DNA from: Enterobacter sichuanensis
GTDB taxonomy: Bacteria > Pseudomonadota > Gammaproteobacteria > Enterobacterales > Enterobacteriaceae
Reading direction: 5' to 3'
NCBI RefSeq assembly: GCF_002939185.1
Contig: NZ_POVL01000014.1
Coordinates: 24,392 to 88,391, forward strand
DNA: 64,000 nucleotides
The first letter of the stretch is position 1. Each line of letters begins with the position of its first letter. Positions 18,470 through 28,773 of this stretch are shown in pieces. Under the pieces are notes generated by a model, which worked only from the letters and a program-made list of their open reading frames with translations, searched no databases and was not told the origin of the DNA. The position numbers and the translations under genes are program-made.

Positions 18470-19063
18470 ATGACCACCATCGCTCTCATCGACGACCACC
18501 TTATCGTCCGCTCCGGATTTGCCCAGCTTTTAAACCTCGAACCGGATTTTCAGGTCGTGGCCGAGTTTGGCTCCGGTCGTGAAGCGCTGGCTGGCCTGCC
18601 GGGGCGCGGGGTGCAGGTGTGTATCTGCGATATCTCGATGCCGGATCTCTCGGGTCTTGAACTGTTAAGCCAGCTGCCGAAAGGGATGGCGACGATCATG
18701 CTTTCGGTCCACGACAGCCCGGCGCTGGTGGAGCAGGCCCTTAACGCGGGGGCGCGCGGATTCCTCTCTAAACGCTGCAGCCCGGACGAGCTGATTGCCG
18801 CCGTGCGCACCGTCTCCACCGGCGGCTGTTATCTGACGCCGGATATCGCCATCAAGCTGGCGGCCGGACGCCAGGATCCGCTTACCCGGCGCGAACGTCA
18901 GGTGGCAGAGAAGCTTGCCCAGGGCATGTCGGTGAAAGAGATTGCCGCCGAGCTGGATCTGTCGCCGAAAACCGTCCACGTTCATCGCGCCAACCTGATG
19001 GAAAAACTCAACGTCAGTAACGACGTTGAGCTGGCGCGCCGCATGTTCGACAGCTGGCAATGA
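18470..19063 (+). CDS. uhpA: UhpA response regulator
   Basis: The 197-residue NarL/FixJ-type regulator has a receiver domain (about 1-118) with phospho-acceptor D54 in CICDISMPD and acidic residues D8/D9, then a LuxR-type HTH (about 135-195; [22 protein letters not shown]). Phosphorylated UhpA activates uhpT, giving uptake of hexose phosphates, fosfomycin and fosmidomycin. It overlaps uhpB by four bases (ATGA). It is one residue longer than the E. coli protein. Confidence 0.96.
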   Translation: MTTIALIDDHLIVRSGFAQLLNLEPDFQVVAEFGSGREALAGLPGRGVQVCICDISMPDLSGLELLSQLPKGMATIMLSVHDSPALVEQALNAGARGFLSKRCSPDELIAAVRTVSTGGCYLTPDIAIKLAAGRQDPLTRRERQVAEKLAQGMSVKEIAAELDLSPKTVHVHRANLMEKLNVSNDVELARRMFDSWQ

Positions 19064-20565
19064 GTCCCGTCTTTTCGCGGCTGATCGCCGTCGTTGCCAG
19101 CTTCTTTATCTTCTCCGCCGCCTGGTTCTGCCTGTGGAGCATCAGCCTGCATCTGGTGGAACGTCCGGAGCTGGCGGTACTGCTCTTTCCCTTTGGCCTG
19201 CGTCTGGGGCTGATGCTGCAATGCCCGCGCGGCTACTGGCCTGTTCTGCTGGGCGCAGAGTGGCTGATGCTGGTCTGGCTGGCGCAGGAAGTCTCCCTCG
19301 CGCATCTGCCCTTATTGATGACCGGAAGTCTGCTCACGCTCCTCCCGGTTGCGCTTATCTCCCGCTATCGCCACCAGCGCGACTGGCGCACCCTGCTGCG
19401 CCAGGGGGCGGCGCTGATTGCCGCCGCGCTGCTGCAGTCCCTGCCGTGGGCGGGTGATAAGGAGATGCTTAACGCGCTGCTGCTGACCCTGACCGGCGGC
19501 TTGACCCTTGCCCCGACCTGCCTCGTCATCTGGCACTACCTCACCAGCACCGTCTGGCAGCCGCTTGGCCCGGCGCTGGTCTCGCAACCGGTGAACTGGC
19601 GCGCCCGGCATCTCATCTGGTATCTGCTGCTGTTTGTGGTGAGCCTGTGGCTGCAGCTTGGCCTGCCCGCCGAACTTTCACGCTTTACGCCATTTTGCCT
19701 GGCGCTGCCGATCATCGCCCTGGCCTGGCACTACGGCTGGCAGGGGGCGTTGATCGCGACCCTGATGAACGCCATCGCCCTGATTGCCAGCCAGACCTGG
19801 CACGATCATCCCGTGGACCTGCTGCTCTCCCTGCTGGCCCAGAGCCTGACCGGATTGCTGCTGGGTGCGGGCATTCAGCGTCTGCGCGAGCTGAACCAGT
19901 CCCTGCAGACCGAGCTGGCGCGCAACCGGCGTCTGGCGGAGCGCCTGCTGGAGACGGAAGAGAGCGTGCGGCAGGAGGTTGCCCGCGAGCTGCACGATGA
20001 TATCGGCCAGACCATCACCGCCATCCGCACCCAGGCGGGCATTGTCCAGCGTCTGGCGGCGGAAAACGCAGGCGTGAAGCAGGGCGGGGCGCATATCGAA
20101 CAGCTCTCTCTTGGCGTGTACGACTCGGTGCGACGTCTGCTGGGCAGGCTGCGTCCACGCCAGCTCGACGATCTCTCACTGGAGCAGGCGGTACGCTCTC
20201 TGATGCGTGAGATGGAGCTGGAAAGCCGCGGCATTGTCAGCCATCTCGACTGGCGCATCAATGAAGCCACCCTGAGCGAAGGCCAGCGCGTGACGCTGTT
20301 CCGCGTCTGTCAGGAAGGGCTGAACAATATTGTCAAACACGCCAACGCCAGCGCGGTGACGCTGCAGGGCTGGCAGCAGGATGAGAACATCAGGCTGGTG
20401 ATTGAAGACGACGGCTGCGGCCTGCCACCGGGCTCCGGGCAGCAGGGCTTTGGCCTGGCGGGCATGCGCGAGCGCGTGAAGGCGCTGGGCGGCACGCTGA
20501 GCATCTCCTGCACCCACGGGACGCGCGTCAGCGTCAGCCTGCCGCTAAGGAGCCACCATGTTTAA
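19060..20565 (+). CDS. uhpB: UhpB sensor histidine kinase
   Basis: The 501-residue protein has an N-terminal MASE1 membrane domain of about eight hydrophobic segments (1-275), a short linker, then HisKA_3 (the ELHDDIGQT box with phospho-His near residue 312) and an HATPase domain (about 400-498; [12 protein letters not shown] as N box, DDGCGLPPG as G1, [11 protein letters not shown] as G2). It phosphorylates UhpA when UhpC senses external glucose 6-phosphate. Its stop overlaps the uhpC start by 8 bp. Confidence 0.96.
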   Translation: MSPVFSRLIAVVASFFIFSAAWFCLWSISLHLVERPELAVLLFPFGLRLGLMLQCPRGYWPVLLGAEWLMLVWLAQEVSLAHLPLLMTGSLLTLLPVALISRYRHQRDWRTLLRQGAALIAAALLQSLPWAGDKEMLNALLLTLTGGLTLAPTCLVIWHYLTSTVWQPLGPALVSQPVNWRARHLIWYLLLFVVSLWLQLGLPAELSRFTPFCLALPIIALAWHYGWQGALIATLMNAIALIASQTWHDHPVDLLLSLLAQSLTGLLLGAGIQRLRELNQSLQTELARNRRLAERLLETEESVRQEVARELHDDIGQTITAIRTQAGIVQRLAAENAGVKQGGAHIEQLSLGVYDSVRRLLGRLRPRQLDDLSLEQAVRSLMREMELESRGIVSHLDWRINEATLSEGQRVTLFRVCQEGLNNIVKHANASAVTLQGWQQDENIRLVIEDDGCGLPPGSGQQGFGLAGMRERVKALGGTLSISCTHGTRVSVSLPLRSHHV

Positions 20566-21877
20566 AACCCCGGCTAACGCCGCGCCGATAGGTAACAAAG
20601 CGGAAATCGACGCCCGCTACCGCTACTGGCGTCGCCATATCCTGATCACCATCTGGCTCGGCTACGCGCTGTTCTACTTCACCCGCAAAAGCTTCAACGC
20701 CGCCGCACCGGAGATCCTCGCCAGCGGCGTAATGACCCGCACCGATATCGGCCTGCTGGCGACGCTGTTTTACATCACCTACGGCCTGTCGAAGTTCTTC
20801 TCCGGCATCGTCAGCGACCGCTCCAACGCTCGCTATTTCATGGGCGTTGGGCTGATTGCCACCGGCGTAGTGAATATCCTGTTTGGCTTCTCCACCTCGC
20901 TGTGGGCCTTTGCCCTGCTGTGGGCGCTGAACGCCTTTTTCCAGGGCTGGGGCGCGCCGGTCTGCGCCCGTCTGCTCACAGCCTGGTACTCGCGCAACGA
21001 GCGCGGCGGCTGGTGGGCCGTCTGGAACACCGCGCATAACGTCGGCGGGGCGCTGATCCCGATGGTGGTCGGCGCGGCGGCGCTACACTACGGCTGGCGC
21101 GCGGGGATGATGATTGCCGGCGGTCTGGCGATTGTCGCCGGGCTGTTCCTCTGCTGGCGGTTGCGCGACAGGCCGCAAACCGTCGGCCTGCCCGCGGTGG
21201 GCGACTGGCGGCACGACGAGATGGAAATGGCGCAACAGCAGGAGGGGGCGGGGCTGACGCGCAAAGAGATCCTCACCAAATACGTCTTGTTAAACCCCTA
21301 TATCTGGCTGCTCTCGCTCTGCTACGTGCTGGTCTACGTGGTGCGTGCAGCCATCAACGACTGGGGCAATCTGTACATGTCCGAGACGCTCGGCGTGGAC
21401 CTGGTCACCGCCAACTCCGCGGTGACGATGTTCGAACTGGGCGGGTTTATCGGCGCGCTGGTGGCGGGCTGGGGCTCGGATAAGCTATTCAACGGCAACC
21501 GCGGCCCGATGAACCTGATTTTCGCGGCCGGGATATTACTTTCCGTCGGCTCGCTGTGGCTGATGCCCTTCGCCAGCTACGTGATGCAGGCGGCGTGCTT
21601 CTTCACCACCGGTTTCTTCGTCTTCGGCCCGCAGATGCTGATCGGCATGGCGGCGGCTGAGTGTTCGCACAAAGAGGCGGCGGGCGCGGCGACGGGCTTT
21701 GTCGGGCTGTTTGCCTACCTCGGCGCGTCGCTCTCCGGCTGGCCGCTGGCGCGGGTGATCGACGTCTGGCACTGGAGCGGTTTCTTCGCGGTGATCGCTA
21801 TCGCGGCAGGGATCTCTGCGCTGTTGCTGCTGCCGTTTTTGCACGCGCAGGCTCCGCGCGAGGCGAGCGAAGCGTGA
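20558..21877 (+). CDS. uhpC: UhpC glucose-6-phosphate sensor, MFS
   Basis: The 439-residue major facilitator of the organophosphate:phosphate antiporter family is related to UhpT. It acts as the membrane receptor for external glucose 6-phosphate and signals to UhpB. About 12 hydrophobic segments are seen, with the family motif around [18 protein letters not shown] near residues 36-55. Gene order uhpA-B-C with overlaps shows one operon. The frame is intact to the C-terminus. Confidence 0.95.
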   Translation: MFKTPANAAPIGNKAEIDARYRYWRRHILITIWLGYALFYFTRKSFNAAAPEILASGVMTRTDIGLLATLFYITYGLSKFFSGIVSDRSNARYFMGVGLIATGVVNILFGFSTSLWAFALLWALNAFFQGWGAPVCARLLTAWYSRNERGGWWAVWNTAHNVGGALIPMVVGAAALHYGWRAGMMIAGGLAIVAGLFLCWRLRDRPQTVGLPAVGDWRHDEMEMAQQQEGAGLTRKEILTKYVLLNPYIWLLSLCYVLVYVVRAAINDWGNLYMSETLGVDLVTANSAVTMFELGGFIGALVAGWGSDKLFNGNRGPMNLIFAAGILLSVGSLWLMPFASYVMQAACFFTTGFFVFGPQMLIGMAAAECSHKEAAGAATGFVGLFAYLGASLSGWPLARVIDVWHWSGFFAVIAIAAGISALLLLPFLHAQAPREASEA

Positions 21878-21930
21878 TGCGCCTCACTTTTTCGCCCCGA
21901 GTGGCGCAAAACTAAGAAATTTTCCCGGTT

Positions 21931-21977
21931 TTACCTGGACGCTGTCTCAGGCATCTCTCCCGGCTGATTTTTACAAT
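21931..21977 (+). promoter_or_regulatory. uhpT promoter with UhpA site
   Basis: CCTG-N10-CAGG (21934-21951) matches the inverted UhpA core seen at E. coli uhpT, and a TACAAT -10 lies at 21972-21977. No good -35 is visible, fitting an activator-dependent promoter. Confidence 0.65.
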
Positions 21978-22003
21978 GCCTGCCATTCGCAGGTAAAAAT
22001 CAG
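21964..22003. repeat. Long palindrome at the uhpT start region
   Basis: CTGATTTTTAC (21964-21974) and GTAAAAATCAG (21993-22003) are perfect inverted copies, enclosing a second small palindrome (CCTGC/GCAGG). The left arm covers the -10 and the right arm ends just before the AGGAG of uhpT. Confidence 0.65.
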
Positions 22004-22017
22004 CTCAGGAGCAAACC

Positions 22018-23409
22018 ATGCTGGCCTTCCTCAATCAGGTGCGCAAGCCGACCCTGGATCTGCCGCTCGACGTGCGGCGCAAGATGTGGTTCAAACCGTT
22101 CATGCAGTCCTATCTGGTGGTCTTCATCGGCTACCTGACCATGTACCTGATCCGCAAAAACTTTAACATCGCGCAGAACGACATGATCTCGACCTACGGG
22201 CTGAGCATGACGCAGCTGGGGATGATCGGTCTGGGCTTCTCCATCACCTACGGCGTGGGGAAAACCGTTGTCTCCTACTACGCGGACGGCAAAAACACCA
22301 AGCAGTTCCTGCCGTTTATGCTGATCCTCTCCGCTATCTGTATGCTTGGCTTCAGCGCCAGCATGGGCGCGGGCTCCGTTAGCCTGTTCCTGATGATCGC
22401 CTTCTACGCCCTGAGCGGTTTCTTCCAGAGCACCGGCGGGTCGTGCAGCTACTCCACCATCACCAAATGGACCCCGCGCCGTAAGCGTGGCTCGTACCTC
22501 GGCATGTGGAACATCTCCCACAACCTCGGCGGGGCAGGTGCGGCTGGCGTGGCGCTGTTCGGCGCAAACTACCTGTTCGACGGCCACGTGATCGGCATGT
22601 TTATCTTCCCGTCGATTATCGCCCTGATTGTCGGCTTTATCGGCCTGCGCTTCGGCAGCGACTCCCCGGAATCTTACGGCCTTGGCAAAGCCGAAGAGCT
22701 GTTCGGCGAGGAGATCAGCGAAGAGGACAAAGAGACCGAAGAAAACGAGATGACCAAATGGCAGATCTTTGTTGAGTACGTGCTGAAAAACAAAGTGATC
22801 TGGCTGCTCTGCTTCTCCAACATCTTCCTGTACGTGGTGCGCATCGGTATTGACCAGTGGTCGACCGTGTATGCCTTCCAGGAGCTGAAGCTTTCTAAAG
22901 AGGTGGCGATTCAGGGCTTCACCCTGTTTGAAGTGGGCGCGCTGGTCGGCACGCTGCTCTGGGGCTGGCTCTCGGATCTCGCCAACGGTCGTCGTGCACT
23001 GGTGGCCTGCATCGCGCTGGCGCTGATTATTGCTACCCTGGGCGTTTACCAGCATGCCAGCAACCAGTACGTTTACCTGGCGTCCCTGTTCGCGCTAGGC
23101 TTCCTGGTGTTTGGTCCACAGCTGCTGATCGGCGTGGCGGCAGTCGGCTTCGTTCCGAAAAAAGCGATCGGTGCCGCCGACGGGATTAAAGGCACCTTCG
23201 CCTACCTGATCGGCGACAGCTTCGCCAAGCTGGGTCTGGGGATGATCGCTGACGGCACGCCAATTTTCGGCCTCACCGGCTGGGCGGGCACCTTTGCCGC
23301 GCTGGATGCGGCAGCCATCGGCTGTATCGTCCTGATGGCGATGGTCGCGGTGCTGGAGGAACGTAAAATTCGCCGGGAAAATCGCGCGCAGAAATTAAAA
23401 ATAGCCTGA
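22018..23409 (+). CDS. uhpT: UhpT hexose-phosphate:phosphate antiporter
   Basis: The 463-residue MFS transporter equals E. coli UhpT in length. It imports hexose 6-phosphates in exchange for phosphate and is the main fosfomycin entry route. About 12 hydrophobic segments are present; the [16 protein letters not shown] motif after TM1 contains the substrate-binding Arg. Expression depends on UhpA through the upstream site. The ATG follows CAGGAGCAAACC. An intrinsic terminator follows the stop. Confidence 0.97.
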   Translation: MLAFLNQVRKPTLDLPLDVRRKMWFKPFMQSYLVVFIGYLTMYLIRKNFNIAQNDMISTYGLSMTQLGMIGLGFSITYGVGKTVVSYYADGKNTKQFLPFMLILSAICMLGFSASMGAGSVSLFLMIAFYALSGFFQSTGGSCSYSTITKWTPRRKRGSYLGMWNISHNLGGAGAAGVALFGANYLFDGHVIGMFIFPSIIALIVGFIGLRFGSDSPESYGLGKAEELFGEEISEEDKETEENEMTKWQIFVEYVLKNKVIWLLCFSNIFLYVVRIGIDQWSTVYAFQELKLSKEVAIQGFTLFEVGALVGTLLWGWLSDLANGRRALVACIALALIIATLGVYQHASNQYVYLASLFALGFLVFGPQLLIGVAAVGFVPKKAIGAADGIKGTFAYLIGDSFAKLGLGMIADGTPIFGLTGWAGTFAALDAAAIGCIVLMAMVAVLEERKIRRENRAQKLKIA

Positions 23410-23427
23410 GTGTGCAGGTAACTTCTT

Positions 23428-23456
23428 TGCCCGGTGTGTGATGCCGGGCTTTTTTA
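23428..23456 (+). terminator. uhpT terminator
   Basis: The arms GCCCGG and CCGGGC with a 9-nt loop are followed by a run of T. It ends the uhpT message 20 bp after the stop. Confidence 0.9.
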
Positions 23457-23585
23457 TATTAACGCCCCGGCGTTACTGCCTTATATCCCCTTCTGCAAGG
23501 TCTTTTCCGTTCACTATTATGGCGCCGCCCGCTGTTGACGCCCTGCGTTTCCCGCTATGATGAGCGGCTATTCTAAGGAGAACGC

Positions 23586-24038
23586 ATGGTCTGGATAATG
23601 CTGGCAACGCTTGCCGTGGTGTTTGTGGTTGGGTTTCGTGTCCTGACCTCTGACTCCCGCCGCGCCATCAAACGCTTAAGCGAACGTCTGGGGATCACCC
23701 CAATGCCTGTCGAGTCGATGATCGACCAGTTCGGTAAAACGCCCGGCAATGAGTTTATCCGCTATCTTGAACGCCCTGACGAAGCGCATCTGCAAAACGC
23801 GGCACAGGTGCTGCTGATCTGGCAGGTCTGCATCGTCGACGGCAGCGAAGAGAACCTGCACACCTGGCACCGCATGCTGCGTAAAGCCCGTCTGGCCGCG
23901 CCAATCACCGATGCACAAATCCGCCTGACGCTCGGCTTTATGCGCGAAATGGAGCCCGACCCGCAAGAGCTGAATGCCTTCCAGCTACGCTATAACCAGC
24001 TCTTCCTGCCGGAAGAGGGGGTGTTTTACCTGCACTGA
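23586..24038 (+). CDS. yicN: YicN, DUF1198 family protein
   Basis: The 150-residue protein equals E. coli YicN in length. An N-terminal membrane anchor (about residues 3-20, WIMLATLAVVFVVGFRVL) is followed by a charged cytoplasmic domain of DUF1198 rich in helix-forming residues. The function is unknown. It has its own ribosome site (AAGGAGAACGC) and stands alone between uhpT and nepI. Confidence 0.9.
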   Translation: MVWIMLATLAVVFVVGFRVLTSDSRRAIKRLSERLGITPMPVESMIDQFGKTPGNEFIRYLERPDEAHLQNAAQVLLIWQVCIVDGSEENLHTWHRMLRKARLAAPITDAQIRLTLGFMREMEPDPQELNAFQLRYNQLFLPEEGVFYLH

Positions 24039-24140
24039 TCCCCTGTCAAAACGTCAAAAGTTGTCTAAACGTTAAATCCATCACACTTTTGATGATAAAC
24101 TGCGCGACTTTTCCGCACGTTTTTATCTTCAGGTGACGCC

Positions 24141-25331
24141 ATGACAGAACATATCCAGCCCTCGACCAAACCGCAGACCAAAGAGGTTACTCGCCCCAAC
24201 TGGTCGGCGGTTTTTTCCGTGGCGTTCTGCGTCGCCTGCCTGATTACCGTTGAGTTTCTGCCGGTTAGCCTGCTGACGCCGATGGCGCAGGACCTGGGCA
24301 TTTCTGAAGGCGTGGCGGGGCAGTCCGTTACCGTCACCGCGTTTGTGGCAATGTTCGCCAGCCTGTTTATTACGCAGGTGATTGGCGCGATTGACCGCCG
24401 TAAAGTGGTCATTCTGTTCAGCGTCCTGCTGACACTCTCCTGCCTGCTGGTTTCCTTCGCGGAAAGCTTCACCCTGCTGCTGCTGGGGCGCGCCTGTCTT
24501 GGGCTGGGGCTTGGTGGCTTCTGGGCGATGTCTGCCTCGCTCACCATGCGTCTGGTGCCGGCGCGCACCGTGCCGAAGGCCTTGTCCGTTATCTTTGGCG
24601 CGGTCTCCATCGCGCTGGTGATCGCCGCGCCGCTGGGCAGTTTTCTCGGCGGGATTATCGGCTGGCGTAACGTCTTTAACGCGGCGGCGGTAATGGGGCT
24701 GCTCTGCATCATTTGGGTGTGGAAAGCGCTGCCGTCGCTGCCGGGCGAAGCGGCGCACCATAAGCAGAACATGTTCGCGCTGCTGAAGCGCCCTGGCGTG
24801 CTGGCGGGGATGACCGCCATCTTTATGGCTTTTGCCGGGCAGTTTGCCTTCTTCACCTATATCCGCCCGGTGTTTATGACCATGGCGGGTTTTGACGTCG
24901 ATGGCCTGACGCTGGTGCTGCTGAGTTTCGGTATCGCCAGCTTTGTCGGCACCTCGCTGTCGTCCCAGTTCCTGAAACGCTCCCTGAAAGTGGCGCTGGC
25001 GGGTGCCCCACTGGTGCTGGCTGTCAGTGCCGTGGTGCTGATTCTGTGGGGTAGCGACAAATGGGTCGCCTCGGCGATTGCGATTATCTGGGGCTTTGCC
25101 TTTGCGCTGGTGCCGGTTGGCTGGTCGACGTGGATCACCCGCTCGCTTGCCGATCAGGCGGAGAAAGCCGGGTCGATTCAGGTGGCGGTGATTCAGCTGG
25201 CGAACACCTGCGGCGCGGCGGTGGGCGGCGTTGCGCTCGACCATCTTGGGCTGACGTCACCGCTGGTGATTTCCGGCACGCTGATGCTGCTGACGGCGCT
25301 GCTGGTGGCGGGGAAGGTAAAGACACGTTGA
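24141..25331 (+). CDS. nepI: NepI purine ribonucleoside efflux pump, MFS
   Basis: The 396-residue transporter is very close to E. coli Nep[18 protein letters not shown] start, [39 protein letters not shown] in overlapping blocks, and [24 protein letters not shown] near the end. It has about 12 hydrophobic segments of the drug:H+ antiporter-1 type. NepI exports inosine, adenosine, guanosine and 6-mercaptopurine. It is monocistronic, with yefM starting 56 bp downstream. Confidence 0.95.
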   Translation: MTEHIQPSTKPQTKEVTRPNWSAVFSVAFCVACLITVEFLPVSLLTPMAQDLGISEGVAGQSVTVTAFVAMFASLFITQVIGAIDRRKVVILFSVLLTLSCLLVSFAESFTLLLLGRACLGLGLGGFWAMSASLTMRLVPARTVPKALSVIFGAVSIALVIAAPLGSFLGGIIGWRNVFNAAAVMGLLCIIWVWKALPSLPGEAAHHKQNMFALLKRPGVLAGMTAIFMAFAGQFAFFTYIRPVFMTMAGFDVDGLTLVLLSFGIASFVGTSLSSQFLKRSLKVALAGAPLVLAVSAVVLILWGSDKWVASAIAIIWGFAFALVPVGWSTWITRSLADQAEKAGSIQVAVIQLANTCGAAVGGVALDHLGLTSPLVISGTLMLLTALLVAGKVKTR

Positions 25332-25378
25332 TTGATAAATAATCACCTTGCCGATATACTTGTACCGTAACTTGTACA
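25332..25378 (+). promoter_or_regulatory. yefM-yoeB promoter and operator
   Basis: TTGATA (25332-25337), a 17-bp spacer and TATACT (25355-25360) form a clear sigma-70 promoter. TTGTACC (25360-25366) and TTGTACA (25372-25378) sit at the expected start of transcription; TGTACA hexamers are the YefM recognition element in E. coli. Confidence 0.8.
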
Positions 25379-25387
25379 GGAGGAAGT

Positions 25388-25663
25388 ATGCAGGTTGTGA
25401 CGTTTACCGAAGCACGAAGCCGACTCAAAGATGTGTTGGACGACGTGAATGACAACGTGGAGACAACCATCATCAGCCGTCGTAACGGGGGTGATGCGGT
25501 AGTGATGTCTCTGCAGCACTACAACTCAATGATGGAAACCATCCATCTGATGAGTTCGCCTGCCAACGCCAGCCGACTGATGGAGTCAATCGAGCAGGCA
25601 AACACGGGAAAAACCACGCAGAGGGATCTGATAGATGACCAGGCTACTGATTTGGACCGATAA
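25388..25663 (+). CDS. yefM: YefM antitoxin, Phd/YefM family
   Basis: The 91-residue antitoxin has the Phd/YefM N-terminal DNA-binding fold (about 1-55; TFTEARSRLKDVLDDV, then TTIISRRNGGDAVVMSLQHYNSM) and a flexible C-terminal toxin-wrapping tail. It neutralises YoeB and represses the operon through the TTGTAC repeats upstream. The next gene, yoeB, overlaps its 3' end by 29 bp. The frame is intact. Confidence 0.93.
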   Translation: MQVVTFTEARSRLKDVLDDVNDNVETTIISRRNGGDAVVMSLQHYNSMMETIHLMSSPANASRLMESIEQANTGKTTQRDLIDDQATDLDR

Positions 25664-25901
25664 CGGCTGGGACGATTACCTGTGGTGGCAGGAGCAGGAC
25701 AAGAAGACGCTTCGCAGAATCAATAAACTGATTGAGGATGCAAAGCGCCAGCCCTTCGATGGCCTGGGTAAGCCGGAACCCCTTAAAGGCAACCTTTCCG
25801 GATACTGGTCCCGGCGGATCAACGACACTGACCGTCTGGTTTACGGGGTGTCGGATAGCGCTCTCACCATTCTGATGTGTCGCTATCACTATTACGCATA
25901 A
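25635..25901 (+). CDS. yoeB: YoeB ribosome-dependent mRNA interferase
   Basis: The 88-residue RelE-family toxin is close to E. coli YoeB: a W-x7-DYLWWQ block, KPEPLKGNLSGYWSRRI, DRLVYGV and the C-terminal CRYHYYA carrying the catalytic His-Tyr pair. The catalytic Glu in KPEPL is retained. It cuts mRNA in the ribosomal A site. It has four extra N-terminal residues and a short C-terminal extension relative to K-12. Its stop is 1 bp from the convergent yicL stop, so the module sits tightly between nepI and yicL. Confidence 0.92.
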   Translation: MTRLLIWTDNGWDDYLWWQEQDKKTLRRINKLIEDAKRQPFDGLGKPEPLKGNLSGYWSRRINDTDRLVYGVSDSALTILMCRYHYYA

Positions 25902-25902
25902 G

Positions 25903-26808
25903 TCACGCCGATGTCTGAACCCGTCTTCTCGAATCCATCGAAATCAACACCACCGACGACACAATCAGCAGCGTGCCCAGCCAGTCTGGCAGGGTAAACG
26001 CCACGCCCAGCAGCATCACCGACAGTAACGCGCTGCTCAGCGGCTCGGCGCAGCTCAGAATGCTCGCCTTCGGCCCGCCGATCATCTGCGCGCCTTTCAG
26101 GTACAGGCTGAACGTCAGCGCCGTGCCGATCACCACCAGGTAGAAAAACGCCAGCAGCAGGCTGCCGTCGATCACAAAGGTGGTGCCGCGCCCGGCATAA
26201 AATGGCGTCAGCATTAACCCTGCAATCAACATACTCCAGCCGACAATCGGCAGCGTGCCGTAGCGGGCAATCAGCGTTGACGGGTAGGTGGTGTAAAACG
26301 CGGCGGCAAACGCCGAGGCAATGCCAAAGAACAAGGCTGCAGGGGAGATGGAGAGCGAAGTGGGATCGCCGTGGGTCACCAGCAGGAAAGTCCCGACAAG
26401 CGAGGTCACGATCGCGGACAGGACAAACACGCCGGGGCGCTTTTTGCGTGCCAGCGCGAACCACGCCACGATAATCGTCGGCGACAGAAATTGCAGCACG
26501 GTGGCCGTAGCGGCGTTGGATTTTTCAATCGTCAGCAGGAAGGTGAGCTGTACGGTAAGCGCGCCAGCCAGCGAGAAAAACAGCAGACTGAGGGCGTCTT
26601 TGCGATGTTTGATGACCGAGAAAATCTTGTCGCCGTGAACGAAGGAGAGGGTTAGCAGGATCACGCCGGTAAACAGCAGGCGAATCATCGTCAGGTAAGG
26701 CGAAGAGATCTGGCTTTTCTCCATGATGTACTGCGCGCACACCCCTGAACTGCCCCATAAAACGGCAGCGATCAGGACGTTTAACATCCCTTTACGTGTG
26801 GAACCCAT
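25903..26808 (-). CDS. yicL: YicL, EamA-family inner-membrane transporter
   Basis: The 301-residue ten-helix DMT transporter is highly similar to E. coli YicL ([25 protein letters not shown] start; [45 protein letters not shown]). A longer frame begins at 26961, but the extra 51 residues are translated from a REP element. The ATG at 26808 follows GGGGAGAAC and matches the family start. The substrate is unknown. In E. coli it lies near selC and nlpA, as here. Confidence 0.92.
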   Translation of the reverse strand: MGSTRKGMLNVLIAAVLWGSSGVCAQYIMEKSQISSPYLTMIRLLFTGVILLTLSFVHGDKIFSVIKHRKDALSLLFFSLAGALTVQLTFLLTIEKSNAATATVLQFLSPTIIVAWFALARKKRPGVFVLSAIVTSLVGTFLLVTHGDPTSLSISPAALFFGIASAFAAAFYTTYPSTLIARYGTLPIVGWSMLIAGLMLTPFYAGRGTTFVIDGSLLLAFFYLVVIGTALTFSLYLKGAQMIGGPKASILSCAEPLSSALLSVMLLGVAFTLPDWLGTLLIVSSVVLISMDSRRRVQTSA

Positions 26809-26849
26809 GTTCTCCCCTGCTATGTTGGTTTTTTTGTAGCATAACATGG

Positions 26850-26931
26850 GATCTTGCCGGGTGGCGCTACGCTTACCCGGCCTACAAAACCTTGTAGGCC
26901 CGTGCAAGCGCAGCGCCGCCGGGCGAAACAA
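26850..26931. repeat. Paired REP elements (BIME) before yicL
   Basis: Two opposed REP sequences (GCCGGGTGGCGCTACGC...CCCGGC, and CCCGTGCAAGCGCAGCGCCGCCGGGC) separated by TACAAAACCTTGTA make a BIME. It lies between the porin 3' end and the yicL start. Confidence 0.75.
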
Positions 26932-26942
26932 ACGACGCTTTA

Positions 26943-28322
26943 CTAGAACCACGCCTCCCACATTGCGCCGACGTTGAAGTCGTCCAGCGTCTCGTCTTTG
27001 GTGCCGTTCACGCGGGCGGTGCGTTCGTTATCCACTTTGCCGCCGGTTACGTAGAAGCGCAGCATCGGACGGAACTCCGGCCCCATGGCGATCGACATGT
27101 TCTGGGAGAGGGTCAGCTTCCAGCCCTTGTTATCGCCGCCGTTGTCGTAATCCACATGCTGCCAGCCCGCTTCCAGCCAGGTGGAGTGGACGTCGTTCCA
27201 CCAGTGCATCGGACGGACAATGGCGTTGTAGTTCTTACGGTTGTCCGTTTTATCACGGCTGTTGTCGTAGTCGTGGAAGGCGAGGATGTACTCCACCTGC
27301 GTGGCAGGAGTGAATTTATACAGCCCTTCGAAGCTGGCATAGACCGTGGTCAGATCTTCGGTTTTATTAAACACGCTGTTGTCCGCGTTATCGGAGTAAC
27401 GGGCAATCACCTTATTCACGCCGCTGTCGTTGGTGTGGCTCAGCACCACGCCGCCCTGCCAGGCGTTCAGCCGTTCGTCGCTCTCCACGGCTTTTGAGTC
27501 AAAGCCGTAGTTAGCGTACAGCTCCAGATCCAGCGGACCCACTTTCATGCCGTGGATTTTTGAGGTTGCCGCATAGTTGCCTTTGTCGCCCGTGCCGGAA
27601 CCGCCGGTACAGGTGATGCGCGACGGGTTCGCTTCATCTTCCAGTACTTCCGGGCTACAGGATTCCACCGCCGCCACGGCGGCCACGTCGAACTGCACGC
27701 CGCCGATGTCGAAGTTCTTCACCCCGGCGCCCTGGCCGTCGTGGTTCATCCAGAAGTAATCGTTGATGCCCTGCTGCGGACGCTGGTGGAAGTCACGACC
27801 GGCCCAGAAATAGGCGTTCGGGTTGGAGGCCATAATGTTGGTTACACCGGCGTAGGCTTTTTTCAGGTTAACTTCATCGCCCCAGTGGTCGATCATCACG
27901 TTGATGTCCCAGATGGCGCCGTTGTCGCCCTTGAAGGCTTTGGAGAGCTGGAATTCGCCGCCGTTGCCTTCGTTACCCAGACGACCAATGGCAGATGCCC
28001 CGTTATAGGAGCCGTCTACCGCCACATACTTCTGGTCAGCAGCCTGGAAGTGCGCGCCGTAGCGGGCGTAACCGGTAAATTTAATACCGAACGGAATCGC
28101 CATGTCCGGGGATTGCGCCGCGCTTTGCGGCTCGGTGACCACGTCGGCTTTTTTCGCCACGGCGGCATCCATTTTGGCCTGACGTTCGGCCAGGGCTTTA
28201 TCCACCGCTTTTGCCACGATGGTGTCGATTTGCTCCTGCGTAAATTCCTGGGCGAGGGCAGAAATTGGGCAAAGCGCGGCGATAACCGCCATGGTTAATG
28301 GAAGTTTTTTAATCGTATTCAT
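26943..28322 (-). CDS. LamB-type carbohydrate porin
   Basis: The 459-residue outer-membrane protein has a signal peptide (about 1-24, ending SALA|QE), a helical/charged stretch (about 25-65) and then many alternating aromatic beta-strands typical of the LamB/BglH family. The [10 protein letters not shown] first strand, the conserved GRDFHQRP...[12 protein letters not shown] block and the C-terminal Phe (MWEAWF) needed for outer-membrane insertion are seen. It is the last gene of the beta-glucoside operon, 137 bp after EIIA, so it probably admits cellobiose or aryl-beta-glucosides. The N-terminal helix suggests a trimer coiled coil as in BglH/RafY. Confidence 0.85.
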   Translation of the reverse strand: MNTIKKLPLTMAVIAALCPISALAQEFTQEQIDTIVAKAVDKALAERQAKMDAAVAKKADVVTEPQSAAQSPDMAIPFGIKFTGYARYGAHFQAADQKYVAVDGSYNGASAIGRLGNEGNGGEFQLSKAFKGDNGAIWDINVMIDHWGDEVNLKKAYAGVTNIMASNPNAYFWAGRDFHQRPQQGINDYFWMNHDGQGAGVKNFDIGGVQFDVAAVAAVESCSPEVLEDEANPSRITCTGGSGTGDKGNYAATSKIHGMKVGPLDLELYANYGFDSKAVESDERLNAWQGGVVLSHTNDSGVNKVIARYSDNADNSVFNKTEDLTTVYASFEGLYKFTPATQVEYILAFHDYDNSRDKTDNRKNYNAIVRPMHWWNDVHSTWLEAGWQHVDYDNGGDNKGWKLTLSQNMSIAMGPEFRPMLRFYVTGGKVDNERTARVNGTKDETLDDFNVGAMWEAWF

Positions 28323-28459
28323 GGTTATCTCAATATAGTTTAATTTTATTCAGACAATAACCATCCCGCTCCGATCTGACAGAGTATGTCGCTATCATCA
28401 GAACAAGTGGAATTCTATTTTAGGTGCAGAGGTATTACATTAATTTATTTCGCCATAGA

Positions 28460-28765
28460 TTATCTCTGATATAAATGAATTATTTCTTCAGACAATTCAC
28501 GCGCTAATAGCGAATTCATTAAATGATCCTGGGCGTGAACCATAATTAAGGTCATCGGCTGACGGGCTTCTCCCGCATCCTGCTCAATAAGTTTGGTCTG
28601 CATCTTGTGCGCCTGTCGCGCGTAGCCATCGGCTTCACGCAGCAGGCTTTTGGCTTCGTCAATGTTGCCCTGCCGCGCAGCGTGCAGTGCTTCAAAGCAC
28701 AGGCTGCGCGACTGACCCGCATTGACGATGATTTCCATAACCGCTTCTTCTAAGGCAATCATCAT
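28460..28765 (-). CDS. PTS lactose/cellobiose-type EIIA
   Basis: The 101-residue helical protein of the Lac family EIIA carries the phospho-His in IMVHAQDHLM near residues 74-83. It passes phosphate from HPr to the EIIB encoded upstream. Gene order EIIB-EIIC-GH1-EIIA on one strand with gaps of 8-17 bp shows a single operon. E. coli ChbA is the nearest well-known relative. An alternative start two codons downstream is possible because the N-terminus is MMIALEEAVMEI. Confidence 0.88.
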   Translation of the reverse strand: MMIALEEAVMEIIVNAGQSRSLCFEALHAARQGNIDEAKSLLREADGYARQAHKMQTKLIEQDAGEARQPMTLIMVHAQDHLMNSLLARELSEEIIHLYQR

Positions 28766-28773
28766 CTCTCTCT

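Noticed and set aside
26809..26961. N-terminal extension of yicL
   Set aside because: The extra residues are encoded by REP sequence, and the ATG at 26808 has a strong ribosome site.
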